Assembly (NCBI RefSeq): GCF_001896135.2
Contig: NZ_MPOH02000005.1
Span: 332,269-380,786, forward strand
From: Streptomyces phaeoluteigriseus
GTDB taxonomy: Bacteria; Actinomycetota; Actinomycetes; Streptomycetales; Streptomycetaceae
Direction of reading: 5' to 3'
Length of the DNA: 48,518 nucleotides
This document shows positions 18,671 to 27,692 of the stretch, one piece after another. The notes under the pieces are model-generated. The model was given only the letters and a program-made list of their open reading frames with translations, was not told where the DNA came from and searched no databases. The position numbers were made by a program, and so were the translations under genes. The first letter of the stretch is position 1. Each line of letters starts with the position of its first letter.

Positions 18671-19737
18671 CGCGGATCCCCTTCGAGTACGGCGACCAGG
18701 TTCTGCTGCAGACACGGGCCGGACGTGGCGTGGGCGAGGGCGCGGTCGGAGTCGCCGCGGTGGATGCGGGCGGCGGCCTCGCCGATGCGGACGAGTCCGG
18801 CGGCCATGACGGGGTTGGCGGCGAGGGCGCCGCCGGAGGGGTTGACCCGCACGGCGTCGTCGAGTCTCAGCGCCTTGCGCAGGACGACCTCCTGGGAGGT
18901 GAACGGGGCGTGGAGTTCGGCGGTGTCGACGGGCCGTTCGAAGGCGCCGGCCCGTTCGGCGGCCAGGCGGGCGGAGGGCGAGTCGGTGAGGTCGCGCACG
19001 CCCAGGGAGTGCGCCTCGATGCGGTGGTCGACGCCCCGGATCCAGGCGGGGCGTGCGCACAGTTCGCGGGCCCGTTCGCCGGCCGCGAGGATCACGGCGG
19101 CGGCTCCGTCGCCGATGGGCGGGCAGTCGCCGGTGCGCAGCGGGCGTACGAGCGGGGCGCCCTGCGGTACCGGGCCGCGGAGCTGGGCGTGGGGGTTGGC
19201 GGTGGCGTCGGACCGGCTGCGGGCGGCGATCGCGGCGAGGGCGGACTCGTCGGTGTCGCCCGCGTCGATGAGGGCCTGGGCCTGGAGGGCGGCGAGGGCG
19301 ACGGAGTCGGGCCAGAGGGGAGCCACGTAGTACGGGTCGAGCTGGCGGGTGAGGACGTCGCGGAGCGGGCCGGGCGAGGACTTGCCGTAGGCGTAGACGA
19401 GCGCGGTGTCGGCGTCGCCGGTGAGCAGTTTGGTCCAGGCCTCGTACAGTGCCCAGGCGCCGTCCATCTCGACGTGGGACTCGGAGATCGGGGGCCAGGC
19501 GCCGACGCCGTCCAGGGCGAGGGTGAAGGAGAAGGCGCGGCCCGCGAGGTAGTCGCTGGACCCGGAGCAGGTGAAGCCGATGTCGGCGGTCCTCAGGCCG
19601 GTGAGGTCGAGGACCTCGTGCAGGACCGGCATCAGCATCTCGACCTCGGACAGGTCGTCGGAGGTGCGGCGGTGGTCGGTCTGGGCGAAGGCGACGACGG
19701 CGATGTCCCGCGCGGTGGCGGGTGCGTGGCGCGTCAC
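18667..19737 (-). CDS. SCP-x-type thiolase (Ltp4-like)
   Basis: A 356-residue thiolase-fold protein (ARDIAVVAFAQTDHRRTSDDL at the N-terminus, SSDYLAGRAFSFTLALDGVG after the first core, RVNPSGGALAANPVMAAGL and a C-terminal ATSGPCLQQNLVAVLEG). It is a diverged partner of the downstream thiolase, likely forming a mixed complex. The GTG at 19737 follows AAGGAG and overlaps the stop of the DUF35 gene by four bases (GTGA), which indicates translational coupling. Confidence 0.85.
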
Positions 19738-20675
19738 GGCAGCTCCTTGTAGGTGTCGTAGTCCGCGTCGGGTTCGCCGGTCGGCCGGTAGTGGTCGGGG
19801 TAGCGGGCGCCCTCGGTCCAGACGGGCTCGACGCGCAGCCCCATGCGCACCTGGTCGTAGGGGATGCCGCCGATCCGGCCGTGCAGGGCCAGGCCGGCGC
19901 CGTCGAGGGCGATGTGGGCGTAGACGTAGGGGACTTCGATGTCGAGGTTCTTCGCCTTGATGTTGACGACGCAGAACGTGGTGACCGTGCCGCCGGGCCC
20001 CACTTCCACCTGTTCCGATGTGGCGACACCGCATGTGGGGCACGCACCCCTGGGGGGTACGTAGACCTTGCGGCAGGAGGGGCAGCGTTCGCCGACGGTG
20101 CGCCGGTCGGAGAGGGCGTTGATGTAGGCGCTCTGGGCGCGACCTGGCGAGTACGTGTAGTCGAGGCGGGCGGCGGCGACGATGCCGGTGACCGCGTCGT
20201 CGAACTCGCCGCTGTGCCCCGCCGGTTCGGCAGGTTCACCGTCGTACGGCTCGAAGCAGGCGATGTCGGTGATCGCCCCGGCGCGCTCCTGCGCCCAGCG
20301 GACGCGGACCCGCATGCCGGTGTGCACGGAGTCGGGGCCGGGGGCGTCCAGGGCGTGCAGGAGGGCGGTGTCGGCTCCGTCGAGTCGGACGAGGACCCAG
20401 GCGAAGGGGGTGTCGAGGGGCTGGTCGCGGCGGGGTTCGTGGTTCCAGGCCCAGGTGGTGACCGTGCCGGTGGGGGCGACCTCGACGAGGTCGCGGATCT
20501 CCTCGGCGGTGACCGGGTCGTACTCGACGGGCGGGACGAGGGTGCGGCCGTCGCGGGTCTTCACGCCGAGGACGACGCGTTCGCGCAGGCCGGTCAGGAA
20601 GGCGCTCTGGACCGGGCCGAGGGAGCGGGTGAAGGGGAATTCGACGACCAGTGGGGCTTTGAGGACTTCGGGCAC
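19734..20675 (-). CDS. Double OB-fold / DUF35 zinc-ribbon protein
   Basis: A 313-residue protein made of two units: an N-terminal OB-like half (residues about 1-150, with TTWAWNHEPRRDQPL and FAWVLVRLDGADTALLHAL) and a C-terminal DUF35 half with a four-Cys zinc ribbon (CPSCRKVYVPPRGACPTCG) and OB fold (VTTFCVVNIKAKNLDIEVPY). DUF35 proteins bind thiolase-like partners and can form the acyl-CoA aldolase active complex. The GTG at 20675 follows GAGGGAG. It sits 13 bases downstream of the hydratase gene and overlaps the next. Confidence 0.87.
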   Translation of the reverse strand: MPEVLKAPLVVEFPFTRSLGPVQSAFLTGLRERVVLGVKTRDGRTLVPPVEYDPVTAEEIRDLVEVAPTGTVTTWAWNHEPRRDQPLDTPFAWVLVRLDGADTALLHALDAPGPDSVHTGMRVRVRWAQERAGAITDIACFEPYDGEPAEPAGHSGEFDDAVTGIVAAARLDYTYSPGRAQSAYINALSDRRTVGERCPSCRKVYVPPRGACPTCGVATSEQVEVGPGGTVTTFCVVNIKAKNLDIEVPYVYAHIALDGAGLALHGRIGGIPYDQVRMGLRVEPVWTEGARYPDHYRPTGEPDADYDTYKELP

Positions 20676-20688
20676 GGGGTCTCCCTCG

Positions 20689-21489
20689 TCAGGCGCGCTT
20701 GTAGACAGGTGGCCGCTTCTCCGCAAAGGCGCGGGCGCCTTCCTTGGCATCGGCGGTGTCGAAGACCGGCCAGCCGCGCGCGAGTTCGGCGGCGAGGCCG
20801 TCCGTCTCGGTCATCCCGGCGGTCTCGTACACCGACGCCTTCACGGCCTCGACGGCCAACGGGCCGCAGGCGTTGACCTGTTCGGCGATCTCCAGGGCCC
20901 TTTCCAGGGCCGTGCCGTCCGCGACCACATGGCCGATCAGCCCGATCGCGGCGGCCTCGCGCGCGGTGTACGGCCGTCCGGTGAGCAGCATCTCCAGGGC
21001 GTGGGTGCGCGGGATCTGGCGCGGCAGGCGGACGGTGGAGCCGCCGATCGGGAACAGGCCGCGGCGCACCTCGAAGAGGCCGAAGGTGGCGGACTCGCCC
21101 GCGACGCGGATGTCGGTGCCCTGGAGCATCTCGGTGCCGCCGGCGACGCAGTACCCCTCGACGGCGGCGATCACGGGTTTGCGGGGGCGGTGGTGGCGCA
21201 GCATCGCCTTCCAGTGCAGGTCGGGGTCGGCGCTGAGCCGGTCACGGTACTGCTCGCCCTCCATGCCCTCTCCGGCCAGGGCCTTGAGGTCCATGCCGGC
21301 GCAGAAGGTGCCGCCCGCGCCGGTGAACACGACGGAGCGGACCGAGTCGTCCTGGTCGGCCTGGAGCCAGCCGTCGTGGAGGCCGACGAGCATGGCCGGT
21401 GAGAGCGCGTTCTTCGCCTCCGGCCTGTTGAGGGTGAGCACGAGTGTGGCGCCTTCACGCCGCACGGTGAGGTGTTCCGTACCGCCCAC
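20689..21489 (-). CDS. Enoyl-CoA hydratase / crotonase family (EchA19-like)
   Basis: A 266-residue crotonase. The oxyanion-hole segments are GAGGTFCAGMDLKALAG and AAVEGYCVAGGTEMLQGTDI, the latter with the catalytic Glu. The body (LPRQIPRTHALEMLLTGRPY, then DAKEGARAFAEKRPP) resembles EchA19 of mycobacteria, which hydrates steroid side-chain enoyl-CoA. The GTG at 21489 follows GGGAGA. It leads the hydratase-DUF35-thiolase-thiolase operon and is divergent from an acyl-CoA synthetase, with a palindromic operator between. Confidence 0.9.
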   Translation of the reverse strand: MGGTEHLTVRREGATLVLTLNRPEAKNALSPAMLVGLHDGWLQADQDDSVRSVVFTGAGGTFCAGMDLKALAGEGMEGEQYRDRLSADPDLHWKAMLRHHRPRKPVIAAVEGYCVAGGTEMLQGTDIRVAGESATFGLFEVRRGLFPIGGSTVRLPRQIPRTHALEMLLTGRPYTAREAAAIGLIGHVVADGTALERALEIAEQVNACGPLAVEAVKASVYETAGMTETDGLAAELARGWPVFDTADAKEGARAFAEKRPPVYKRA

Positions 21490-21563
21490 GGCCGTCTCCC
21501 GTCTGCCTGCCACGTCCAGAACGAGAACAGGTTGCAGGAGTGGGGATGGCACTTCAAGGGTTT

Positions 21564-21580
21564 TCTGACAGACAGTCAGA
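21564..21580. promoter_or_regulatory. Operator-like palindrome TCTGA-N7-TCAGA
   Basis: TCTGACAGACAGTCAGA has 6-bp inverted arms (TCTGAC and GTCAGA) in the divergent gap between the hydratase operon and the acyl-CoA synthetase. A second copy with the same arms and spacing lies at 32847 ahead of the flavoprotein gene. The form fits a TetR-family dimer. The cognate regulator is not in the window as far as I can tell. Confidence 0.6.
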
Positions 21581-21675
21581 TTTTCTGGTGAGGGCCCTTC
21601 CCCCTTGGGGCGCCCTTTGCTCTGATGACCGGCAACCGTCAGCGGAGCCAGACCCGTCCGAGATCAGGAGGAACG

Positions 21676-23288
21676 GTGGAGTACAACCTTGCCGACCTGT
21701 TCGAGTCGGTCGTCGACGTGGTGCCGGACCGCGAGGCCCTGGTGTACGTCGACCACCCGGGCACGGGCGCGGAACGCCGGCTGACGTATGCCGAACTGGA
21801 CGCGGCGGCCAACCGGATCGGCCACCACCTCCTCGACAGCGGTGTCCGTCCCGGCGAGCATCTCGGGCTGCACCTCTACAACGGGGTGGAGTACCTCCAG
21901 ACCGTACTCGGCTGCCTCAAGGCGCGGATCGTGCCGGTCAATGTCAACTACCGCTACGTCGAAGAGGAGTTGGTCCACCTCTACCGGGACGCGAATCTGG
22001 TCGCGCTGGTCTTCGACACGGAGTTCGCGGAGCGGGTGGCGGGGGCCCTGCCGCAGGTTCCGGAGCTGCGGCACCTGATCCGGGTGGGGGCGGACCCACA
22101 GGCGTCCCGCTCGGCCCTTCCCTTCGCGGACGCGAGGCGCGCGGTGCCCCCGGGCGCGGGTTCCCGCCGCGCTCGGCCGACGACCAGTTCATCATCTACA
22201 CGGGTGGCACCACCGGGCTGCCCAAGGGGGTGATGTGGCGTCAGGAGGACCTGTTCTTCGCCGGTCTGGGCGGTGGGGCGCCGACCGGGGAGCCGGTGAG
22301 GAAGCCGCAGGAGCTGGCCGAGCGGGTCGCGGCCGGCGGGTCGGGGATCACCTTCTTCCCCACTCCCCCGCTGATGCACGGAACCTCCACCCTGACCGCG
22401 TTCATCGGCTTCTTCTTCGGCCAACGTGTGGTCGTGCACCGCAAGTTCGTGCCCGAGGAGGTGCTGCGGACCGTGGCGAAGGAGAAGGTCACCAGCATCT
22501 CCCTGGTCGGCGACGCGATGCTCCGGCCGCTGATCGACGCGCTCCAGGGCCCGTTGAAGGGCACGGACTGCTCGTCGGTGTTCAGCGTCTCCTCGTCCGG
22601 GGCGATCATGTCGGACACCGTCCGCGCCCAGTTCCGGGTGCTCCTGCCGAACGCGGTGCTGCTCAACAACTTCGGCTCCTCGGAGTCCGGCTTCAACGGC
22701 ACCGCGACCGACGACTCCGGGCCCGAGCGCGGCTTTCGCGTGCGCGTCAACTCCCGCACGCGGGTGGTCGACCCCGTCACGCACGAACCGGTCGCGGCGG
22801 GCGAGGTGGGCCGGGTCGCCCAGCGCGGCCATGTTCCCCTCGGCTACTACAACGACCCGGTGAAGACCGCCGAGACCTTCTTCGAGAAGGACGGCGAGCG
22901 CTGGGTGCTGCTCGGTGACATGGCCACGGTCGACGCGGACGGGGTGGTGATCGTCCTGGGCCGGGGCTCGCAGTGCATCAACACCGGTGGCGAGAAGGTG
23001 TACCCCGAGGAGGTCGAGCAGGCCCTCAAGGCGCATCCCGACGTGTACGACGCCCTGGTGGCGGGGGTGCCGGACGCGACCTGGGGCAGCCATGTGGCGG
23101 CGGTGGTCCAGTTGCGCACGGGCGCGCCGCGGCCCTCCCTGGACGAGATCCAGACCCACTGCCGTGCCCGCCTCGCCGGGTACAAGATCCCGCGCCAGCT
23201 GGTGATCACGGAGTCCGTCCGCCGTTCGCCGAGCGGCAAGGCGGACTACCGATGGGCGCGGGAGGTGGCGGTGGCGGCGGACGGGTGA
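21676..23288 (+). CDS. Acyl-CoA synthetase, FadD19-like (frame break)
   Basis: A protein of about 537 residues in the ANL adenylating family; it activates a carboxylic acid to its CoA thioester through an acyl-adenylate. The N-terminal part EYNLADLFESVVDVVPDREA, the P-loop IYTGGTTGLPKG, GDMATVDADGVVIVLGRGSQ and the C-terminal VRRSPSGKADYRWA (with the catalytic Lys of the PxGK motif) resemble mycobacterial steroid-CoA ligases FadD19/FadD17. The GTG at 21676 follows AGGAGGAA. The frame changes between about 22140 and 22185; one missing base in the C/G run near 22147 repairs it. It is divergent from the hydratase operon. Confidence 0.85.
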
Positions 23289-23304
23289 GGCCGGGGTGCC
23301 CGCC

Positions 23305-24185
23305 CTATCCTGCCGTCGGCGGCGGGCGCAGGCCGGTGCCGGTCCCGGTGAGGAAGGCCTCGGTGCGGGCGGTGAACCACTGCGGGTCGTCCAGCCACGG
23401 GTAGTGGGCGGCTCCCGGCTGCACGGCGAACTCGGCGCGCGGGAAGACGTCGGCGACGAGCCGGGCCAGTTCGGGGCGGGGTCCGCCGTCCACCTCGCCG
23501 GCGAGCACCAGCACCGGGGTGTCGACGTGGGCCAGGGCGCCGCAGGGCGGGCGGGTCGGTAGGCGGCGGGGTCGTGGAAGCGATCGCCCGCGTCGTCGTT
23601 GGTCTGCTGGTCCGCGGCTGCCGCGTGGGCGCGGGCGGTGTCGTCCCAGCGGCCGTAGAAGAAGGCGTCGACGGTCTCGGAGTCGATGTCCTCCCCGGCC
23701 GCTCCGGTCACCCATGCCTCGAACGCGGGGAAGGCCGTCGCGAACCAGGGCTCGGCCGCGCGCAGGCGCGCCGCGGCGAGCCGTTCCTGCGGGGTGGCGG
23801 GCCGGCCGAGGGCCCAGGGAATGGCCGTGACGAGCACCAGCCGGTTCACTCGCCGGGGATGGCGGGCCGCGTGGAGCATGGCGAGGCTGCCGCCCGCGGA
23901 GTGCGCCAGGACGTCCATCCGCTCCAGGCCCAGGTGGGCGCGGAGCGCCTCCACGTCCTCGACCTGCCGGTCGCAGCGGTACGTCGCCGGGTCCGCCGGG
24001 GTCGCGGAGCCGCCGGTGCCGCGCAGGTCGAGCAGGATCAGGCGGCGGTGGGCGGCGAGGCCGCCGAGGTCGCCCAGGTACTCCGAGGCCCGCATGGGCC
24101 CGCCGGGCAGGACGACGAGGGGCTCGCCCTCGCCCCGGACGTGGTAGGCGAGGGCGGTTCCGTCGGGCGCGGTGAAGATCGGCAT
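23305..24185 (-). CDS. Alpha/beta-hydrolase, proline-iminopeptidase-like (frame break)
   Basis: A hydrolase of about 293 residues. The start MPIFTAPDGTALAYHVRGEG and oxyanion loop LPGGPMRASEYLG are followed by the nucleophile elbow VLAHSAGGS (Ser as nucleophile). The acid residue probably lies in LVLAGEVDGGP and the catalytic His in PGAAHYPWLDDP. These last two are in a different frame from the first part; one missing base in the G/C run near 23550 joins them. The ATG at 24185 has GAGGAT upstream. It faces the acyl-CoA synthetase tail to tail. The substrate is unknown. Confidence 0.82.
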
Positions 24186-24300
24186 GCGCTGATCCTCGGC
24201 GCCGGGCGGCTGTGGACGCAACGGCGTTCCCGGAGGTCCGGAAAGTGCGGCCCGGTCTCTTGCCTCACCGGGGTACGTCTGGATCAATGATCCGTGAGGC

Positions 24301-24322
24301 GACGACCGAATGATCGGTCGTC
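24301..24322. promoter_or_regulatory. TetR-style operator ahead of the PaaK-like gene
   Basis: Perfect 9-bp arms GACGACCGA and TCGGTCGTC flank ATGA, forty bases upstream of the ligase start. A second, smaller palindrome GGATCA-A-TGATCC lies at 24281-24293. The first has the size and form of sites bound by TetR-family repressors of acyl-CoA genes. No TetR gene is adjacent. Confidence 0.6.
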
Positions 24323-24361
24323 CGGATGGCGCGGTCGGCACAGTCGGCGAGGGAGGCGTCC

Positions 24362-25659
24362 GTGGCGGATGCGAGGGACCTGCGGGACGAGGGCGAACGG
24401 CTCGGCCCGGACGCGCTGCGCACGCTGCAACTGGAGCGACTGCGGGCCACGTTGCGGCACGCCTACACCCATGTGCCCTTCTACCGGCAGGCGTTCGACC
24501 GGGCGGGCCTCCACCCCGACGACTGCCGCGACCTCGCCGACCTCTCCCGGTTCCCCTTCACCACCAAGGCGGACCTGCGCGAGAACTACCCGTACGGCAT
24601 GTTCGCCGTGCCGCGCGAGCAGGTCGCCGGATCCACGCCTCCAGCGGCACCACCGGCCGTCCCACGGTCGTCGGGTACACGGAGAACGACCTGTCCCTGT
24701 GGGCGGACCTGGTGGCCCGCTCGATCCGGGCGGCGGGCGGCCGGCCCGGCGACACGGTTCATGTGGCTTACGGCTACGGCCTGTTCACCGGCGGTCTGGG
24801 TGCCCACTACGGCGCCGAACGGCTCGGCTGTACGGTCGTCCCCGCGTCCGGCGGCATGACGTCCCGCCAGGTGCGGCTGATCCAGGACCTGCGGCCGGGG
24901 ATCATCATGGTGACCCCGTCCTACATGCTCACCCTGCTCGACGAGTTCGAGCGGCAGGGCGTTGATCCGCGCGGCACCTCCCTGCGGGTGGGGATCTTCG
25001 GTGCCGAGCCGTGGACGGAGGCGATGCGCCGGGAGATCGAGGAGCGGTGCGCGATCGACGCGGTCGACATATACGGGCTGTCGGAGGTGATCGGCCCCGG
25101 AGTGGCGCAGGAGTGCGTGGAGACCAAGGACGGGCTGCACATCTGGGAGGACCACTTCTACCCGGAGATCGTCGATCCGCTCACGGGCGAGGTGCTGCCG
25201 GAGGGCGAGGAGGGTGAACTGGTGTTCACCTCGCTCACCAAGGAGGCGATGCCCGTGATCCGGTACCGGACGCGCGACCTGACCCGGTTGCTGCCGGGCA
25301 CGGCGCGGGTGTTCCGGCGGATGCGGAAGGTGACCGGGCGCAGTGACGACATGATCGTCCTGCGCGGGGTGAACCTCTTCCCCACCCAGGTCGAGGAGAT
25401 CGTGCTGCGCACACCGGGAGTCGCCCCGCACTTCCAGCTGCGGCTGACCCGCGAGGGCCGCCTCGACGCCCTCACCGTCCGCGCGGAGGCCCGCCCGGAC
25501 GCCACGCCCGAGGACCGTGACACGGCCGCCCGCGCGATCGCCGCGGCGGTGAAGGACGGTGTCGGTGTCTCGGTCGCCGTCGAGGTCGTGGACCCGGAGT
25601 CGCTGGAGCGGTCGGTGGGGAAGATCCGGCGGGTCGTGGACCTGCGTCCGCGCGGGTGA
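24362..25659 (+). CDS. paaK: Phenylacetate-CoA-ligase-like enzyme (frame break)
   Basis: A protein of about 432 residues in the PaaK group of adenylating enzymes, which activate aryl acids to CoA thioesters. N-terminal [20 protein letters not shown] and [20 protein letters not shown] are typical. The P-loop [15 protein letters not shown], the Glu-rich [14 protein letters not shown] and the C-terminal [14 protein letters not shown] with the catalytic Lys follow in another frame. One missing C near 24627 repairs the break. The GTG at 24362 follows GAGGGAGG. No other phenylacetate-pathway genes are near, so another aromatic acid is possible. Confidence 0.83.
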
Positions 25660-25699
25660 CCGATCCCGCGGACCGTGGACCTGCGTCCGCTCGGGTGAC
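25635..25699 (+). repeat. 26-bp direct repeat at the end of the PaaK-like gene
   Basis: The last codons of the ligase plus its stop (25635-25660) are repeated at 25674-25699 with one mismatch; both copies encode a VDLRP-type end. The second copy lies just downstream, so it looks like a short tandem duplication with a 13-base spacer. Confidence 0.85.
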
Positions 25700-25710
25700 G
25701 AGGGGAAGAG

Positions 25711-25763
25711 CCTCAAGCGGGAGCTACGCGCCGGAGAGGCGGTCCCGCAGCTCCCGCTTGAGG
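25711..25763. terminator. Inverted repeat between convergent genes
   Basis: Perfect 15-bp arms at 25711-25725 (CCTCAAGCGGGAGCT) and 25749-25763 flank 23 bases. One arm lies inside the 3' coding end of the minus-strand synthetase (codons for LKREL) and the other after its stop. It may act as a bidirectional terminator for the two convergent ligase genes. Confidence 0.6.
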
Positions 25764-27223
25764 ATCTTCCCGCTGGCGTTGCGCGGCAGTTCGTCCACGA
25801 ACACGACCCGCTTGGGGGCCTTGAACGCGGGGAGCTTCTCGCGGGCGTGGGCGACCAGTTCGGCCTCCGTGACCTCGCCGCGGGAGACGACGACCGCGGT
25901 GACGGCCTCGATCCACTTCTCGTCGGGCAGGCCGATCACGGCGGTCTCGGCGACGGCCTCGTGCGTGTAGAGGGCGTCCTCGACCTGGCGCGAAGCGACC
26001 AGTACGCCACCGGAGTTGATGACGTCCTTCACCCTGTCGACGATCGTGAAGTAGCCGTGGGCGTCGCGCACGGCGAGGTCGCCGGAGTGGAACCAGCCGT
26101 CGCGGAAGGCCTCGGCCGTCTCCTCGGGCTTCTCCCAGTAGCCCTCGCACAACTGCGGGGAGCGGTAGACGATCTCGCCGGGTGTCCCGTCGGGAACGTC
26201 CGCGCCGTTCTCGTCGACCACGCGCGCGTCGACGAACAGGACGGTGCGTCCGCAGGAGTCCATGCGTCCCTTGTGCTCGTCGGGGGCGAGGACCGTGGCG
26301 AGGGGGCCGATCTCGCTCTGTCCGAAGCAGTTGTAGAAGGAGAGCTTCGGCAGGCGCTCGCGCAGCCGTTCCAGGACGGGCACCGGCATGATCGACGCCC
26401 CGTAGTACGCCTTGCGCAGCCCGCCCAGATCGCGGGTGCCGAAGTCGGGCCGGTTGGCGAGGCCGATCCACACGGTGGGCGGGGCGAAGAGACTGTCGAC
26501 GCGGCCCGCCTCGATCAGGTCGAACAGCCGGTCGCCGTCGGGCGCGTCGAGGATGACGTTGGTGGCGCCCACGGCGAGGTACGGCAGCAGGAACACGTGC
26601 ATCTGCGCCGAGTGGTACAGCGGGAGGGAGTGCGCGGGGCGGTCGCCGGCGCTCAGGTCGAGGGCGGTGATCGCGCTGAGGTACTCGTGGACCAGGGCGC
26701 GGTGGGTCATCATCGCGCCCTTGGGCTGGGCCGTCGTACCGGAGGTGTACAGGAGCTGGACCAGGTCCTCACCGCGTGGCTCGGGGCCGTCGTGGGCGGG
26801 GGCGGTGGCCAGCAGGGCGAGGAGCGAGTCGTCGGTGTCGCGCAGCGGCAGCGTCCGTACGCCGCCGGGGAGGCGTTCGGCGAGGTCGGGATCAGTCAGG
26901 ACCAGGGTGCTGCCCGACTGGCCGACGATGTACGCGAGGTCGTCGCCGGTGAGGTTCTGGTTGACGGGGACGTGGACCAGGCCGGCGCGGGCGCAGGCGA
27001 GGAACGCCACGAGGTAGGCGTCGGAGTTGTGGCCGTAGGCGCCGACCCGGTCGCCGGGAACGAGTCCCTGGCCGAGCAGGGCACCCGCCGCGCGGGAGAC
27101 GGCCTCGTCGAGTTCCTCGTAGGTCCAGGTGCGGTCGCGGTACTCCACCGCCACGCGCGCGGGGGTGCGTCGGGCACTGCGGCGCAGCACCCCGTCGACG
27201 GTGCTGCCGTGTCCGGGCGTCAT
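25724..27223 (-). CDS. AMP-dependent acyl-CoA synthetase
   Basis: A 499-residue ANL-family ligase with all core motifs: P-loop LLYTSGTTAQPKGAMMTHR, YNCFGQSE, WFHSGDLAVRDAHGYF, DRVKDVINSGG and the C-terminal catalytic Lys in LPRNASGKILKREL. It probably activates a medium or long-chain fatty acid or side-chain acid. The ATG at 27223 has GAGGATC upstream. It converges on the PaaK-like gene. This is one of three FadD-type genes in 10 kb, which suggests specialised substrates. No frame break is present here. Confidence 0.92.
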   Translation of the reverse strand: MTPGHGSTVDGVLRRSARRTPARVAVEYRDRTWTYEELDEAVSRAAGALLGQGLVPGDRVGAYGHNSDAYLVAFLACARAGLVHVPVNQNLTGDDLAYIVGQSGSTLVLTDPDLAERLPGGVRTLPLRDTDDSLLALLATAPAHDGPEPRGEDLVQLLYTSGTTAQPKGAMMTHRALVHEYLSAITALDLSAGDRPAHSLPLYHSAQMHVFLLPYLAVGATNVILDAPDGDRLFDLIEAGRVDSLFAPPTVWIGLANRPDFGTRDLGGLRKAYYGASIMPVPVLERLRERLPKLSFYNCFGQSEIGPLATVLAPDEHKGRMDSCGRTVLFVDARVVDENGADVPDGTPGEIVYRSPQLCEGYWEKPEETAEAFRDGWFHSGDLAVRDAHGYFTIVDRVKDVINSGGVLVASRQVEDALYTHEAVAETAVIGLPDEKWIEAVTAVVVSRGEVTEAELVAHAREKLPAFKAPKRVVFVDELPRNASGKILKRELRDRLSGA

Positions 27224-27692
27224 GGCACATGATCCTCGGCGGGCCGCCCGGGCAGGTCAAGTCACCGGCACACCCGGGCGGGTCAGTCCGGCTCGCCGCC
27301 CACCCCGGTCCGTCGGCCGGGACGCCCATGAGGGAGACGACGGTCTCCTCGCGGATGTCGTCGCCGAGAACGGAGGCCGCCGAAAGGGCATTCCGGAACG
27401 GCGTGAGGTCGAGCGGGACGGGCGGCGGCGGATCGTCGCCGTCGCGGACGCCCACGCACCGGCGGTCCCGGTGGGGCTCGCCGCGGGAGCCGCCACCCGG
27501 CGCAGGGCACTTGTACGGCTGACGGACGATCAGCGACGGCTGTTGTCGACACCTTTCCTTCCTACGAGGCCGAGGTCGCCGGGCAGCGGGAGCAAGTCCT
27601 GATCCCGCTCAAACTCGACGCACCGTCCTGACGCGGAACATACCCGCTGGTACGCTCAACCGCTTCTTCCTCCGATGATGTTGGGAGGCACG
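27224..27692. other. 469-base gap with coding-like remnants
   Basis: No intact gene was seen. On the minus strand, a GTG at 27552 preceded by GGAAGG opens STTAVADRPSAVQVPCAG, and another frame from about 27510 to 27270 has strong G/C third-position bias (PLDLTPFRNALSAASVLGDD). On the plus strand, 27530-27632 reads VVDTFPSYEAEVAGQREQ to a TGA, also coding-like. At least two frame changes would be needed to make one protein. The region may hold a broken or mis-sequenced small gene; I do not recognise a family. Confidence 0.3.

Noticed and set aside
24271..24276. GGGTAC ahead of the PaaK-like gene as a sigma-B-type -10 box
   Set aside because: No GNNT at the required 14-16 base distance.
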